Below are positions 20,722-31,160 of a DNA stretch of 64,000 nucleotides, piece by piece. The position numbers were made by a program, and so were the translations under genes. Origin of the DNA: Nemophila menziesii (lineage: Eukaryota; Streptophyta; Magnoliopsida; Boraginales; Hydrophyllaceae); the NCBI GenBank assembly GCA_029959085.1, contig JARWIR010000031.1, forward strand, positions 310,001-374,000. Direction: 5' to 3'. The stretch's first letter is position 1. Every line of letters starts with the position of its first letter. The notes beneath the pieces are model-generated. The model saw nothing but the letters and a program-made list of their open reading frames with translations. It searched no databases and was not told the origin of the DNA.

Positions 20722-22259
20722 TCAAGATTTGCGAATATAGCCTCCCCAACAACGAGTTAGGCTATGAACGTCAACTAATCTGCGCTTGATCCCCTTCTTG
20801 GGTCGAATTTCTATCACCTTAGCTGAAACAACCTTAGTGACAATGAATGGTCCCATCCACGAGTCTTTGAAACTACGTGGCCTATTCTCGCGTTTGTGAG
20901 CTTTCCATATAACTTCATGGCCAACCCCAAACTCAATGTTTGGCTCAGTATCCACAGGCTTTAAGTGGATCTTCTCAGGAGGGACTTTGTGATGTGAAAG
21001 GCTGTGGATGACAGGAACGGTGGGATCTAACATCCTCGGTTTCTTACCCAAGACATAGAAGGTCTCGGATACGCTCTTTGCGTGAAGGGTAATGGTCCCT
21101 TCTTGGAAGTTGATGACACTTTAACTTCTGGCCATGAAAGGCCGTCCAAGTATGATTGGAACCTGCTTATCTGCATCAAACTCAAGTATAACAAAGTCAG
21201 TAGGGATGGCGATACTACCTGCTCGGACTAAGACGTCCTACACTGTTCCCCATGTCCTGGTAACTGAGTTGTCAGCGAACTGCAACTTCACTGGAGTTTT
21301 CTCTGATTTCTGAAGTCCAAGTCTCTCGAACACGGACTTAGGAATAAGATTCACACCAGAACCCACATCGTACATAGCTTTCACCTTGAGCATACCATTA
21401 ATTTGAATAGGAAGGTTGAAACTACCCGGATCTTTAAGATTTGTTGGAAGCTCTCGTTCACTTCTTGAGACTCTCAGGTTCTCCCTTGGGATCTCTACAC
21501 TCGCTTCTTTCTCAGGAATAACTTGCGTAAAAACTTGTTGCAGTGTAAGTCCTTTCTTCGCGATCTCAAGCATTTGGGCGTTAATATTTTCGGGTGTATA
21601 TGCCTCTACAAATGTCTTGAGTTCAGTGTCATCTTTAGGATTTGTATCAGGAATAGTTGGTGACACTGGTTGAACAATAGGTGGCGGTTCCACCCTCTCT
21701 TCTTCTTTCTCTTCTTGCATAGCAGGTGCAACTTCATCTTCAACTTTTGATTCCTCCTCTGAGGCTTCTTTCTCTTTTTCTTTAGCCAGCTCAGCTTGAT
21801 AATCCATTACCGATCGAATTTCCTCTAGCATATCCTTCAGAAGCTGTATAAATTCGGCTCTTTCTGAATCGTCCTCCACATAAACCTCAGAACAGTCAGA
21901 TTCCACGGGGCTAGACTTGGTTGGGTCTTCTTCGGTATTCGGAACTTCCACGGCACTAACGGCAGCATGCTGTACTTCCTTCTTTTCTTCTTCAATTTCA
22001 AGGCAAATAGCCTTACAAGCTTCGAACCCAACATTTTCATCACCTCCTTCGATTGCCTTCAATTCTTTTTGTTCCATTAAATTTGTTAGAACTTTGTTTA
22101 ATTGTTCTACTTGAGTACCTAAAATCTGAATTGCGGCATCTTGTCCTCGTAACTTCTCTTCCTGAGTGTTCATATTCGTGGTCAAACGGTCCAAGATTTT
22201 TATTACTTGTTGATTATCCATAGATCCTTCTTGAGGATACTGAGGTAAACCTTTCTGAT
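20722..22259 (-). pseudogene. Element 2 gag tail, protease and integrase C-terminal remnant
   Basis: A Glu-rich linker leads to the protease (P-G-S-F-N-L-P-I, then A-M-Y-D-V-G-S-G-V-N-L). The catalytic motif is D-V-G-S-G rather than the D-L-G-A-S of element 1. After L-G-R-P-F and a short tail, the frame passes directly into F-G-V-G-H-E-V-I-W and W-M-G-P-F-I-V-T-K-V, an integrase C-terminal domain. RT, RNase H and the DDE core are absent. In-frame stops: TAG at 21238-21240 (Glu in element 4) and TAA near 21120. All pieces are in one frame down to 20722, so a gag-protease-integrase-tail fusion is the ancestral form. Confidence 0.88.
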
Positions 22260-23573
22260 CTAACGCATCGGTATAGGCATCTTGAACAGGTTGTTGAGGG
22301 GGAGCAGGTCTATTTTGATGTTGATTTTGATACTGACCTCTTGGTTGGAAAAAGTTGTTCTGGGGGCGTGGTTGATAATGACCAGGATTAGCGGCCCCCT
22401 GTGGATTTGAATATTGCATACCCGGATGATTTCGGTTACCAAATTGATAATCTCCTCAGTTGGATATGAAGTAAACAGATTGTGGATTTGCTTCGCGCTC
22501 TTCCCATGTATGATTATTAACCCACATTGTTGACAACCTTGTGCTTCTTGTACTACGTTTGCTGCGGCTAAATTCTTCTGCATCTCTAGTTTAATCTCTT
22601 TGATTTGATTTTCTAATGCGGATATTTGAGCTGAGTTTGCATTTTCTGCATCTAAACGAAGCGTTCCTCGGGTCTTTGCTACAGGAGCTCGCGTTTTTAT
22701 TGAAGGCCAACTCCTTTCTTGTTCAATAATATTCTCCAAAACCTCGGAAGCTTCATTATGATTCATGGACACAAAGTTACCCTTTCCAATGTTATCCACC
22801 TTCTCTCTACCTTTATCATTAAGACCTTCATAGAATATAGCAAGTTGTAGAGCGGGGGTATAACCATGGAGCGGGCATCTAGCTAATTTATGTTGAAACC
22901 TTGTCCATGATTCTCCTACTGTTTCTCCATCTTCTTGACAAAATCTTGCAAGCTCGCTTTGATCTTTGAGTCTCATACTCTTCGGATAAAAACGGTTAAA
23001 GAAAGCGGCTTGAAGTTCTACCCATGTATTAATTGTTCCAGGTGGTTGTCTATCTAGCCGTTCGCTAGCTCTACCGGTTAAGAAGAACGAAAACATATGA
23101 CAATACAGTTGCTCGCGTGTAATGCCTGGAGTAACATAGGCATCATAAATCTGCATAAACTTCTGAATCGATCTTACCGGATCTTGTACAGTTGTACCAC
23201 TGTAGAGTCCATGACTTTGAAATTGATTGAGCATACCCGGATCGGGTCTAAATTTGATATTCTGGATCTCTGGAGGACGGTAACCTATTGGTTGAACATA
23301 AAACGGCACATGGAGGCCAGGAAGGTCTTGTTCAACACGGTTTTGATTAAGATTATTCTGCCCATTACCTCCTCCTTGTTGTTGACCACCAGGTGGAATA
23401 GGTGGTGGTGGTGGTCCTCTTGGTAATCCTCCAGGTGGGACTCCAAGTGGTGGATTTAACTGATCTTGTACGCCTGCCATAGCTCTTCTTAAGGATCTTT
23501 CCTCACGAACACGTTTGTTATAAGGTCTGAAGCTCCTCTCAGGCTCCGCTAACGGAGGCCAATAATTAAACAC
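22260..23573 (-). pseudogene. gag: Element 2 gag
   Basis: The start ATG is at 23573. A Pro/Gly-rich segment (residues 40-75) precedes the capsid region with F-R-P-D-P-G-M, D-P-V-R-S-I-Q-K-F-M, F-F-L-T-G-R-A-S, F-F-N-R-F-Y-P and Y-E-G-L-N-D-K. A one-base loss inside the zinc knuckle near 22523 shifts the frame after C-Q-Q-C-G, and a TGA follows in the restored frame near 22456. It is about 35-40% similar by eye to element 1 gag in the capsid core, so the two groups have had separate gag genes for some time. Confidence 0.9.
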
Positions 23574-23706
23574 TGTGAAACCTGAAAAAGACTAAAGCAA
23601 ACCACAAGCGTAAATCCGGAAAAACAAAAACTAAAAACCGAAATTTAAAAATTAATTAAAAACTACTACTCGAAATAGATAACCCACACGCAAACGAGAC
23701 ACAAGT

Positions 23707-23723
23707 CCCCGGCAGCGGCGCCA
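23707..23723 (-). other. Element 2 primer binding site
   Basis: The sense strand reads TGGCGCCGCTGCCGGGG, 6 bases inside the LTR. It is a tRNA-Asp type site, one base from that of element 1. Confidence 0.85.
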
Positions 23724-23729
23724 AAAACT

Positions 23730-25265
23730 TGGTGTCGCCTAGGGTGTGATAAAAAATAAGATAAATAAAGTCTAGAAAACTATGGACTCTCACCCTAGAC
23801 AGGCACAGTACTACAAGTATTACAGGACGTATGCAAGTTTTAGTTAGTAAGTTGAGTTCGTTCTCAGGGACTTAAGTGTGCTAGTCGAATAGGTAACAAT
23901 AGCGAGTAAGCAATAATTAATTAAAAGACAGAAAATTAAAGGAATAGAATTCGAAATTAACTAATTAAAACTAGGAAAATAAAGACAACAAAATAAAATA
24001 CGAAGAATATGAGATGAGAAATATAGCTTAGGTTTTTCTATTATGCACTAATCCTTCTAATTCTTTCTATTAGATCTAGTTAATAAGGGAGAATATTAGC
24101 TCTTGTATACTTAGTCAGGATTCTAAATTCCTATTCCTTAGACCATGAGAGCGACTAAGGGGGCTACGGACACACCACGAGGCTGGTTCAAATAGGGTTA
24201 TCAAACGCTACTAAGGCCCTAAGCAATCAATTTCCATACATGGTGATAGTGATTAATTCATACCCTAATGACTATCTAGTTAGAATCAGTTTTGTCAGGA
24301 CTAATATCGACACTAGACGTTATGTGGTGTTTCAATAATTAGACACCCAGTTAAGGTGACCATCTAATTACTATTAAGAAAGCCAAAAGTGATCAGTTCT
24401 AGGACAGACAATAAATCAAAACACATAAACAAATATAAAGGTAAGAAGCTAATATCAGATTAAAACATGTAATTCCCAAAGAAACCTAGATAGAAGAATT
24501 AGAATTCATAGATTATACATGATGCAAAACCCAAGCTATGGGGAGTTTAGTTCATACCTGATGGAAATAAACTAAAAGAAATTACAAAAGACATCATCTT
24601 GCTTTCTACAATAAACTGGAAGAATAAAACCTTAAGAACTAATTACTATGAGGCAAGGATGATTTACAAGTGATATAAGGGTGTATTTATAGGTGTTTAG
24701 AAGACCTAATTCGTTTTCTTGAAGGAGAGGTTAAGTATTGGACTCCAAGCCCAACTCAAATTCGTAACCCTAAAAATATGCAATCATGCCCGTTTTTGTT
24801 TTGGTCCTAGAAGCTTCAATATTTGTCTTTTTGATGCGTATGAATATACCAAATTCATCATCTCGGAAAGATCTTCAACTTTGCTCTTGACCTTTTCTCC
24901 AAATTCCCCACCGATTTTGAGATATAAGCTGATTTGTGGTCGTAGGTGCAGAAATTCAGGATTAAGGCAGGTTTTCCTTTTCCATGTTTTTAGCTTTTCT
25001 TTCCTTTATCTCCAATTACCATGCTTATCTCTTTCCATATCTTGTAGTCTTTGACTCGGACTCTAATTAATCTCCATAATTATCTTTAAAGCTTCACACT
25101 AAATAAATAATTAAACCCAATAGGCTCGAAAAATATTATTTTACTAAATTAAGACTCAAAATAGGAAGTGCACTATTTCTCAAGAAAATCGACTATTATG
25201 ACTTCTAAATCACCAAAAATGATGTCTCATCCTAATATAAATCTATCACAAATGAGGAGACATCA
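23730..25265 (-). repeat. Element 2 5' LTR
   Basis: 1536 bp, TGATGTCTCC to GACACCA in the sense direction. The TATA box TATAAATA is at 24684-24691, before the transcription start expected near 24650. Confidence 0.95.
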
Positions 25266-25270
25266 CATAA

Positions 25271-25609
25271 ATACTCTCATCTAGATTAGAATACAGAGTT
25301 AGGGATAGAGTTTAGAATAGAGAGAAAAGAGTTTATTTGAAGGAAGGAGTTACTTATGTGTATAATTTAACAAGGAAGCTTAGCTTGATTTCTAAACTAC
25401 AAGTTGTGACAAAACCAAAAAAGTATCATTGTATTGGATTTGTATCTCACTTTTAAAAGATATAAAATCTTAGTGGAATAGAAGATTTGGATATCCTAAA
25501 GGAAGACCATAGGTATTAAATTAGGCTTTTGGGAGTTTGAAACACTTTATATGATTGGGTAATCTTTAACCCTCTATTTACTTTGTGTTACTTGAGTTGT
25601 GTTTATTAT
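25271..25609. other. Unassigned flank
   Basis: AT-rich sequence that joined 15540 before element 2 inserted. No gene, repeat or transposon end is recognised in it. Confidence 0.5.
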
Positions 25610-26627
25610 TTTTAGATTTATCTCAAGTGGTCATGGATCCGCTCTTTTCATTCGTCGCTCTTCCACTGTTATGATCATGTTATTAATGTATGTAGATGAT
25701 ATAGTTATTACAAGTGATGATTTAAAAGGTATTTCCGATCTCAAGAAGTTTTAGTCAACACTTTCAAATGATAGATATTGGCATTCTCAATTATTTCCTA
25801 GGCATCGAGATTTTTTCTGGTTCCTATGGTTGTTATCTCTCTCATGCTAAGTACTCATTAGATCTTATTACTCGTGATTGAGACATTGATAGTAAGACTT
25901 CGTCTCCTCCTTTTAATCCTACTTCATATCTTACACTGATAGATGGTACTCCCCTTGAGTATCCATCTTTATATCGTCAATTTGTTGGTAGGCTTCACTC
26001 GGCCTGATCTTTCTTATGATGTCCACTTTGTTAGTGAGTTTATGTCTACTCCTCGCTCTACTCATTATACAACCGTCATTTACCTTTTGCGCTACGTGAA
26101 GGGAACCTTATTTCATAATTTTTTCTTCTTTAGCGAGTGCCGCACTCGTTTTACATGGTCATTCAGATGCAGATTGGGTTGGTGATCCCACTAATCGTCG
26201 TTCAACAACTGGGTATTGCTTTCAATTATGAGATTCTCTCCTCTCATGGCAAAGTAAAAAGAAACCGTTGTGGCTCATACTATTACTGAAGCCGAATATC
26301 GTGCACTTGCTGACGCTACTCAGGAGGTGATATGAATTCACTGGCTACTTTCAGATTTGGGTGCTCCTTAGTCTCCTGACACGATTCTTCATTGTAATAA
26401 TCAAAGCGCTATCCACATTGTGAATAATGATAACGCACTCGTCATATTGAGTGTGATAGTAATTTCATTCGTCAACATCTTGTTTAGGGTACTACGAGAC
26501 TTTAGTCACACCTTCCGCTGACCAACTAGCTGATATCTTCACCAAAGCTCACCCGCCAGGCCGTTTTGTATATTTGATTTCCAAACTCAAATTAGTATCG
26601 TTTTCACCACCTTGAGTTTTAGGGAGG
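25610..26627 (+). pseudogene. Ty1/Copia RT-RNase H remnant
   Basis: Several plus-strand frames carry Copia motifs in order: Y-V-D-D-I-V-I-T (catalytic box at about 25690), F-L-G-I-E-I, Y-R-Q-F-V-G, T-R-P-D-L-S-Y-D-V, L-R-Y-V-K-G-T-L, D-A-D-W-V-G-D, R-R-S-T-T-G-Y-C-F, and T-E-A-E-Y-R-A-L-A. Q-L-A-D-I-F-T-K and S-K-L-K-L-V-S close the polyprotein. Frameshifts and stops are numerous, so it is an old dead copy. The N-terminal gag, protease and integrase parts are absent. Confidence 0.88.
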
Positions 26628-27230
26628 TGTTAGTTTATATATGCAAATATATATTAAATTTATTATTACCTTACTTAGAGTAGTTAGAGAGATTATTAAC
26701 CACAGTTAGGTAGACTACTTACTTTTCAAGTTTAGTTCTAGTATAAATAGTGACATATAATTCAATTTATCAATATTATTTTCATTTATTGAATAAACAT
26801 TTTCTTATATTTAATTCTTTAATTTAATTTAGCAATATCAGAATCGTCAGAATAAATGTCCTTGATTGCCTCCATAGTTGTTGACGTTTTGACTTGAATA
26901 GATGCCCTTAATTGCCTCCATGATTGCTGATGTTTTTATTTGTTCAATTTCCAGCAATGAAACTGGACACTATATTGTCGTGATTCATTCCCGTGTTGAC
27001 CAAGTCCTGTAACGGTATAGCTTTGAATAGGGAAAATTTTGGTTTTAATTTGTATTCAATTGGTGGACGTTTTGACTTTAACTGAAAAATTACCATAAGT
27101 ACCCGCCTTCTTTCACTTACTTTCTATATTTAGTTCTATTATAAATATTGGCATATAATTCAATTTAACAATATCATTTTCATTTATTGAATATACAATT
27201 TTTATATTTATTTCTTTAATTCTTGACACA
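26628..27230 (+). repeat. Copia 3' LTR with an internal duplication
   Basis: It starts TGTTAG after the polypurine word 'agggagg' and probably ends at 'tcttgacaca'. A segment of about 100 bp ('ttagttcta..ataaata..gacatataattcaattta') occurs at 26745 and again at 27130, so the LTR contains a duplicated or rearranged part. Confidence 0.6.
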
Positions 27231-27344
27231 AGTTAAGATTTAAGTTTGAGAGAGAATGAATGTGTTATATTTTTTTTAATACATTGGGGAGCTACTTTTG
27301 GACTAAGAGTCATTGATTCGGTATAAACGTACCAAACATAAGTA

Positions 27345-27465
27345 CATATTTTTTGTTACATGGGAAAGCCACAATTTGAACTCGGTGTCGTTGACACGTT
27401 TCGAACCTGTATAATCTAGATGAATAACCAAGGCTTTGGGCAGTTGAGCTAACCCCAACTGTTTA
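27345..27465 (-). mobile_element. Possible tRNA-derived SINE
   Basis: The minus strand reads 'ttagctcaactgcc' (27439-27452, box A-like) and 'ggttcgaaacg' (27397-27407, box B-like) about 40 bp apart, then an A-run near 27350. This is the pol III promoter layout of tRNA-derived SINEs. No cloverleaf can be folded and no TSD was found. Confidence 0.35.
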
Positions 27466-27729
27466 ACGTACACACATATTACTATAAGCCAACAATAAAC
27501 TCATGGGCTTGAGTTGAGTGTTTGCAATTCGATGAGCTGAATAAAATCCACAACTCACTTCATAGAGAACAATTGGTCATTAATAACATGATCGATCCAA
27601 GAAATTAAACAAGTATATACATCTTTAATGGTTTCCTGAACATCCATCATAGAGACGACCATACTCAAAACTATCATTTCCATTATTATGTAACAAGAAC
27701 GACTAAATAATTACATTACATGATTTAAT

Positions 27730-30700
27730 TTACACAATATCATCTCGACGTTCAGGGAGAGGGGCTTTCTTAAATTTGCATTTTGTTGCAAATTCCTCGA
27801 CCGCCAAAATAATGGGGTCGAGTATCCTCACGGCCTCCAGTAGCTCATAAGGGAAGATCTCATGACCAAAATTAAGTCTAGTCAAACCCAAATTACTTAT
27901 GATATCAGTGAATGTAGTTTGCCCTTTTAAGCCAGGTTCTGGTTGTACTTTGATTATTTCCCCCTGAGCATGAGTAACACCACCCTCCTCCAGCCTTTGA
28001 CCAGTTTTGGCAATTTCTTTCAACGCTTCAACTATGTTGTTGAAGCTTGCTTCTGGGTTATATGTGTGACAATGCTTAAGAGAGTCACCTACTTCCCTTA
28101 AGAGCTTAGCCATTTCTAAAGCTAGATGTGTAAATGGTTGCTTATAGATACGGGGAACCTGATAATTAAGGATCATCACTAATTCATTCATAATACTCTG
28201 CCTGTTTCAAAATATTTGTCCACTTAATATTTCAAGACACTTTTTTCAATTTTTTCCATTATTACTTCTATTAATCTTTTTTGTCAATACCCCTATTAAA
28301 AGATTATATATATATTTCCAATACACATTTAAGATATGAAATTATTTTATGAAGGGTAATTTTATAATGTAGATTATAATTATTATATTTCTTAATAATA
28401 TGTGTAAAAAGTTAATGGCCAAACATTTTGAAATTGAGGAAATACAATTTACAATCAACCAAACTATTAGACATACCTGATTGTATGATGCTACTTCATG
28501 CATAGGTGCCACTCTGCGTGCTAATTTGGAGATAGATTCTCCAATTCTACCATACTCCTCCAAAGGGAACTTGTGACATCTGCAAGCAAGCCATGCCCCC
28601 ACACGGATATACATTATCTGCCCAAAATATATGAATTAGCTAGCCCGTAGATTATTTTATAATAATAGATAATCTAAGTTTTTACCCGATCTTCATCCTT
28701 GGACCTTGCGTCCAAGATATCTATGCATCCCTTGAGAATCTGTTCTTTCTCCTTGGGATCTTCATCTTCATCTGAAGCATCACGGAAATAATCCTTGACG
28801 CAAGCTACAAATCAAACAGAAATTATTTAAGTTGAACATTTACCTATTCGTTTGCAATGATGAGTAAGTTATAAGTATATAGTTACCTTCGCACGATTTT
28901 GCCAATGCCTCAAGGTAAGTGACAAACTGCTTGCGCAATTCACATCTACCCCAACTGGGGAGAATCACTATGCTTACAACCATGTTAATAATGATAGAGG
29001 CACCGCTTACTAAGACTTTCTTCACCGATAATTTGAATATATTGTTTTTTGTATTGTTGATCACCGGTAATAATAATATAAGGACAAATAAGTATTCCAA
29101 TTGTTGAAAGGCATCATCCAAATATTTTTCGATCCACGGTGAGAACCGTAGGAAAGTGCCTAGAGCCACTGTTACAATTAGAAATGAAGATTAAATTAGA
29201 ATTTCATTAAATCTAGAGCTCCAAGTTGTTTCTGCTTGCTAATTAGCAACTTAGCATAATTCAATAATTAAGCTCCAAATCAGTGAGGGCCAATTTTTGG
29301 TATTTTCTAAAGGAGGAAGAAATAAGAGAACGGTGAATATTGTAGGTGATCCGATCCCAACATCAGAGCACATTGGTGTTTCTCAAATGCCCGGAGTAGT
29401 TGTTTCATCTAGGTTGCACGGGAGCGGGTGCGGGTGTGGAGAAGCGATGCGATGCGATTCGGGGATTCGGCATCTCCAAAACAGCCGATTGGAAGATTCG
29501 GCAATATATTTAATTTTTATTTAAATATATATATTTTTGTATTTAAAGTAATTATAATATAAATTTTCGCAATATTATGAAATAAAACACTTCAATTGAA
29601 ATAACTAACATTTAGTTAAACACTTTCTATATTGTATTAAACGGTAAAGCTTCTGTCTGTCGATAGCGATTATCAAGGAACCGAATCTTGATTTTTCACT
29701 ACTCTTCTTTTTTTGTTTTCAGAAAACGTAAATAATATTTTTAATAAGGGTTTATTTAATATAAACTTTTAAATATTTAATTTAACTTCTTAAATTTTAT
29801 AAATTTATAAATAAGATCTTAAAAAAATTAAATGACGCTTCCGGAAAGAATCCTAGCACGGCGCCACTTCCGAAAATGGTCAACGCTTCCGAATTCGTTG
29901 ACTCAAGGATTCGCGAATCCGAGCGAACCCGAGAAGAATCGCTTCCGATTCCGTATCCGATTCGCGATTCATCACCGTTTTGAAGAATCCGTGCAACATA
30001 GTGTTTCATGGGCAGAGCCTGATTTTATAACAAGTTTGAATTTTTCTGGACGTCTTCAAGATGCTAAGGGTTTTTTGTATACTGAGACAGGGGAGTGTAT
30101 TTGTTCTTTTCTTTCGTAAAATGTTTTACAGTCTAGGGACTATAATTGCATACTTACCAACAACGAATATTATAGGTATTATGATGAATTGATATTTGGC
30201 TTCTCCACCCATTGAGTTAGCGAAGTGTTTGATCAGGCTAGCCAATAAGACCCCCAATATAAGAGCTAGTCCTTTTGGAACCCCCTTTAACACTACTTTT
30301 CCTATATTCAATAGAGAAATAAGAACTTTATACAAGGATAAGGAAATTAAGTGAGGTAAAGATAGAGTATGAATTGATTTATACCTGTTGGAAACTCTGC
30401 ACCGACTAGAAAAACCAGCACAAGCAGAATATTTTCGTGGAATAGTTTATATGTGGACTCATATATACAAACTAACACTAGAAAACTCACCAAGATTCCA
30501 ACTTTCAGGGCGTGGATACCCCTTTGTGGGTTATCAGTTTGGACTTTCCATAACGACTTTCCAATAGTGCAAAATAAAGCCAGAAATGCTTTTGTCTTGA
30601 GACAGAAATGTTCCAGCAACAAGACCAAAAATGGCCATAATGTAGATTTTAGAAAATCTATGAACACAGATGACCATATAGAAATGGTTTTCATTGATGA

Positions 30701-30781
30701 CTTGAAAATGAATTTAGTTTTTAGCAAGAGAGAATCCATGAATGCTATTGAGAATGTTGACATGTTTCTTATCTTTTCCAT
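27730..30781 (-). CDS. ALMT-like transporter gene, six exons
   Basis: Inferred exons (minus): 30781-30385, 30301-30158, 29168-28887, 28804-28686, 28617-28477, 28197-27730. All introns are GT-AG, phases match, and the sum is 1551 bases (516 codons plus stop) with no internal stop. The product follows the ALMT order: a hydrophobic N-terminus; N-P-Q-R-G-I-H-A-L-K-V-G (family D-P-R-R-x-x-H-A-L-K-V-G); membrane segments with K-V-V-L-K-G-V-P-K-G; F-L-R-F-S-P-W; V-I-L-P-S-W-G-R; C-V-K-D-Y-F; V-G-A-W-L-A-C; and a C-terminal domain with E-M-A-K-L-L-R-E-V-G. Known ALMTs are plasma or vacuolar membrane anion channels for malate and related ions. Odd: the W-E-P segment before V-G-A and the W-A-V-M-T motif are absent, so transport is uncertain. 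It is the only host gene seen here. Confidence 0.82.
28196..28442. mobile_element. Stowaway-like MITE in intron 5
   Basis: Left end CTCTGCCTGTTTCAAAATA and right end (reverse) TTTCCTCAATTTCAAAATG share most positions after the first nine. The words 'tttcaaaatatttgtcca' and 'tttcaaaatgtttggcca' match plant Stowaway terminal repeats. TA flanks both sides (28194-28195, 28443-28444). It makes up most of intron 5, and the exon 6 acceptor falls at its edge. Confidence 0.65.
29409..30001. mobile_element. hAT-type MITE in ALMT intron 2
   Basis: A perfect 8-bp duplication TGTTTCAT lies at 29401-29408 and 30002-30009. Terminal inverted repeats are CTAGGTTGCACGG and its near-complement CCGTGCAACATAG. 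The interior is AT-rich with 'gattcg' words near both ends. There is no transposase, so it is non-autonomous. The 593 bp explain why intron 2 is much longer than introns 1, 3 and 4. Confidence 0.88.
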
Positions 30782-31160
30782 ACACTATATATATATTTCA
30801 AAGAATGGAGAAGATTGTTTTCTAAATAGATAAGATGAAGAAAGATATATACTAATTTAAAGTTGAAAGATGACGGATGATTAGAATTTGGAAATGGCTC
30901 ACAAAAGGTAAATTTTATCCATAGATGATTATGATTAAATGCAGACGATCATCCAATTTCTGTGTGAGCTGTAAAAGATTGATTATCTGAAATCTCATTT
31001 GCGATTTTTGTATATCGTATTGCGTCCTTTTTTTGGGTTAAATTGTTAATGCGTCCATGAGTGGAGAAAGTAGAGAAATGCAAGGCTTATAATTCATTTT
31101 TTTATGAGAAAAAATGCATGGCTTATTTTAGCATAGGATATTAACCAATTCCGGTCCTAA
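30782..31160 (-). promoter_or_regulatory. Upstream region of the ALMT-like gene
   Basis: The sense strand has 'aaatatatatatagtgt' directly before the start codon and an AT-rich stretch further up. A TATA box cannot be separated from the short AT repeat. Element 3 begins about 380 bp upstream of the ATG. Confidence 0.35.

Larger units (their letters stand above)
15546..25265 (-). mobile_element. Element 2: RT-less Athila-family element
   Basis: Perfect TSD CATAA at 15541-15545 and 25266-25270; LTRs 15546-17082 and 23730-25265. Sense order: primer site, gag, protease, a short integrase C-terminal remnant, palindrome array, TATA-like box, long accessory ORF, 3' region. Reverse transcriptase, RNase H and the integrase core are missing, and element 4 shows the same gap. 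It is therefore a non-autonomous subfamily that would need enzymes from elsewhere. All its ORFs now have breaks. Confidence 0.93.

Noticed and set aside
27397..27452. Functional tRNA gene
   Set aside because: Box-like words only; no acceptor or anticodon stem can be formed.
29832..30119. Plus-strand ORF over the hAT MITE and intron 2
   Set aside because: Crosses the MITE boundary and intron sequence; composition of 'gattcg' repeats.
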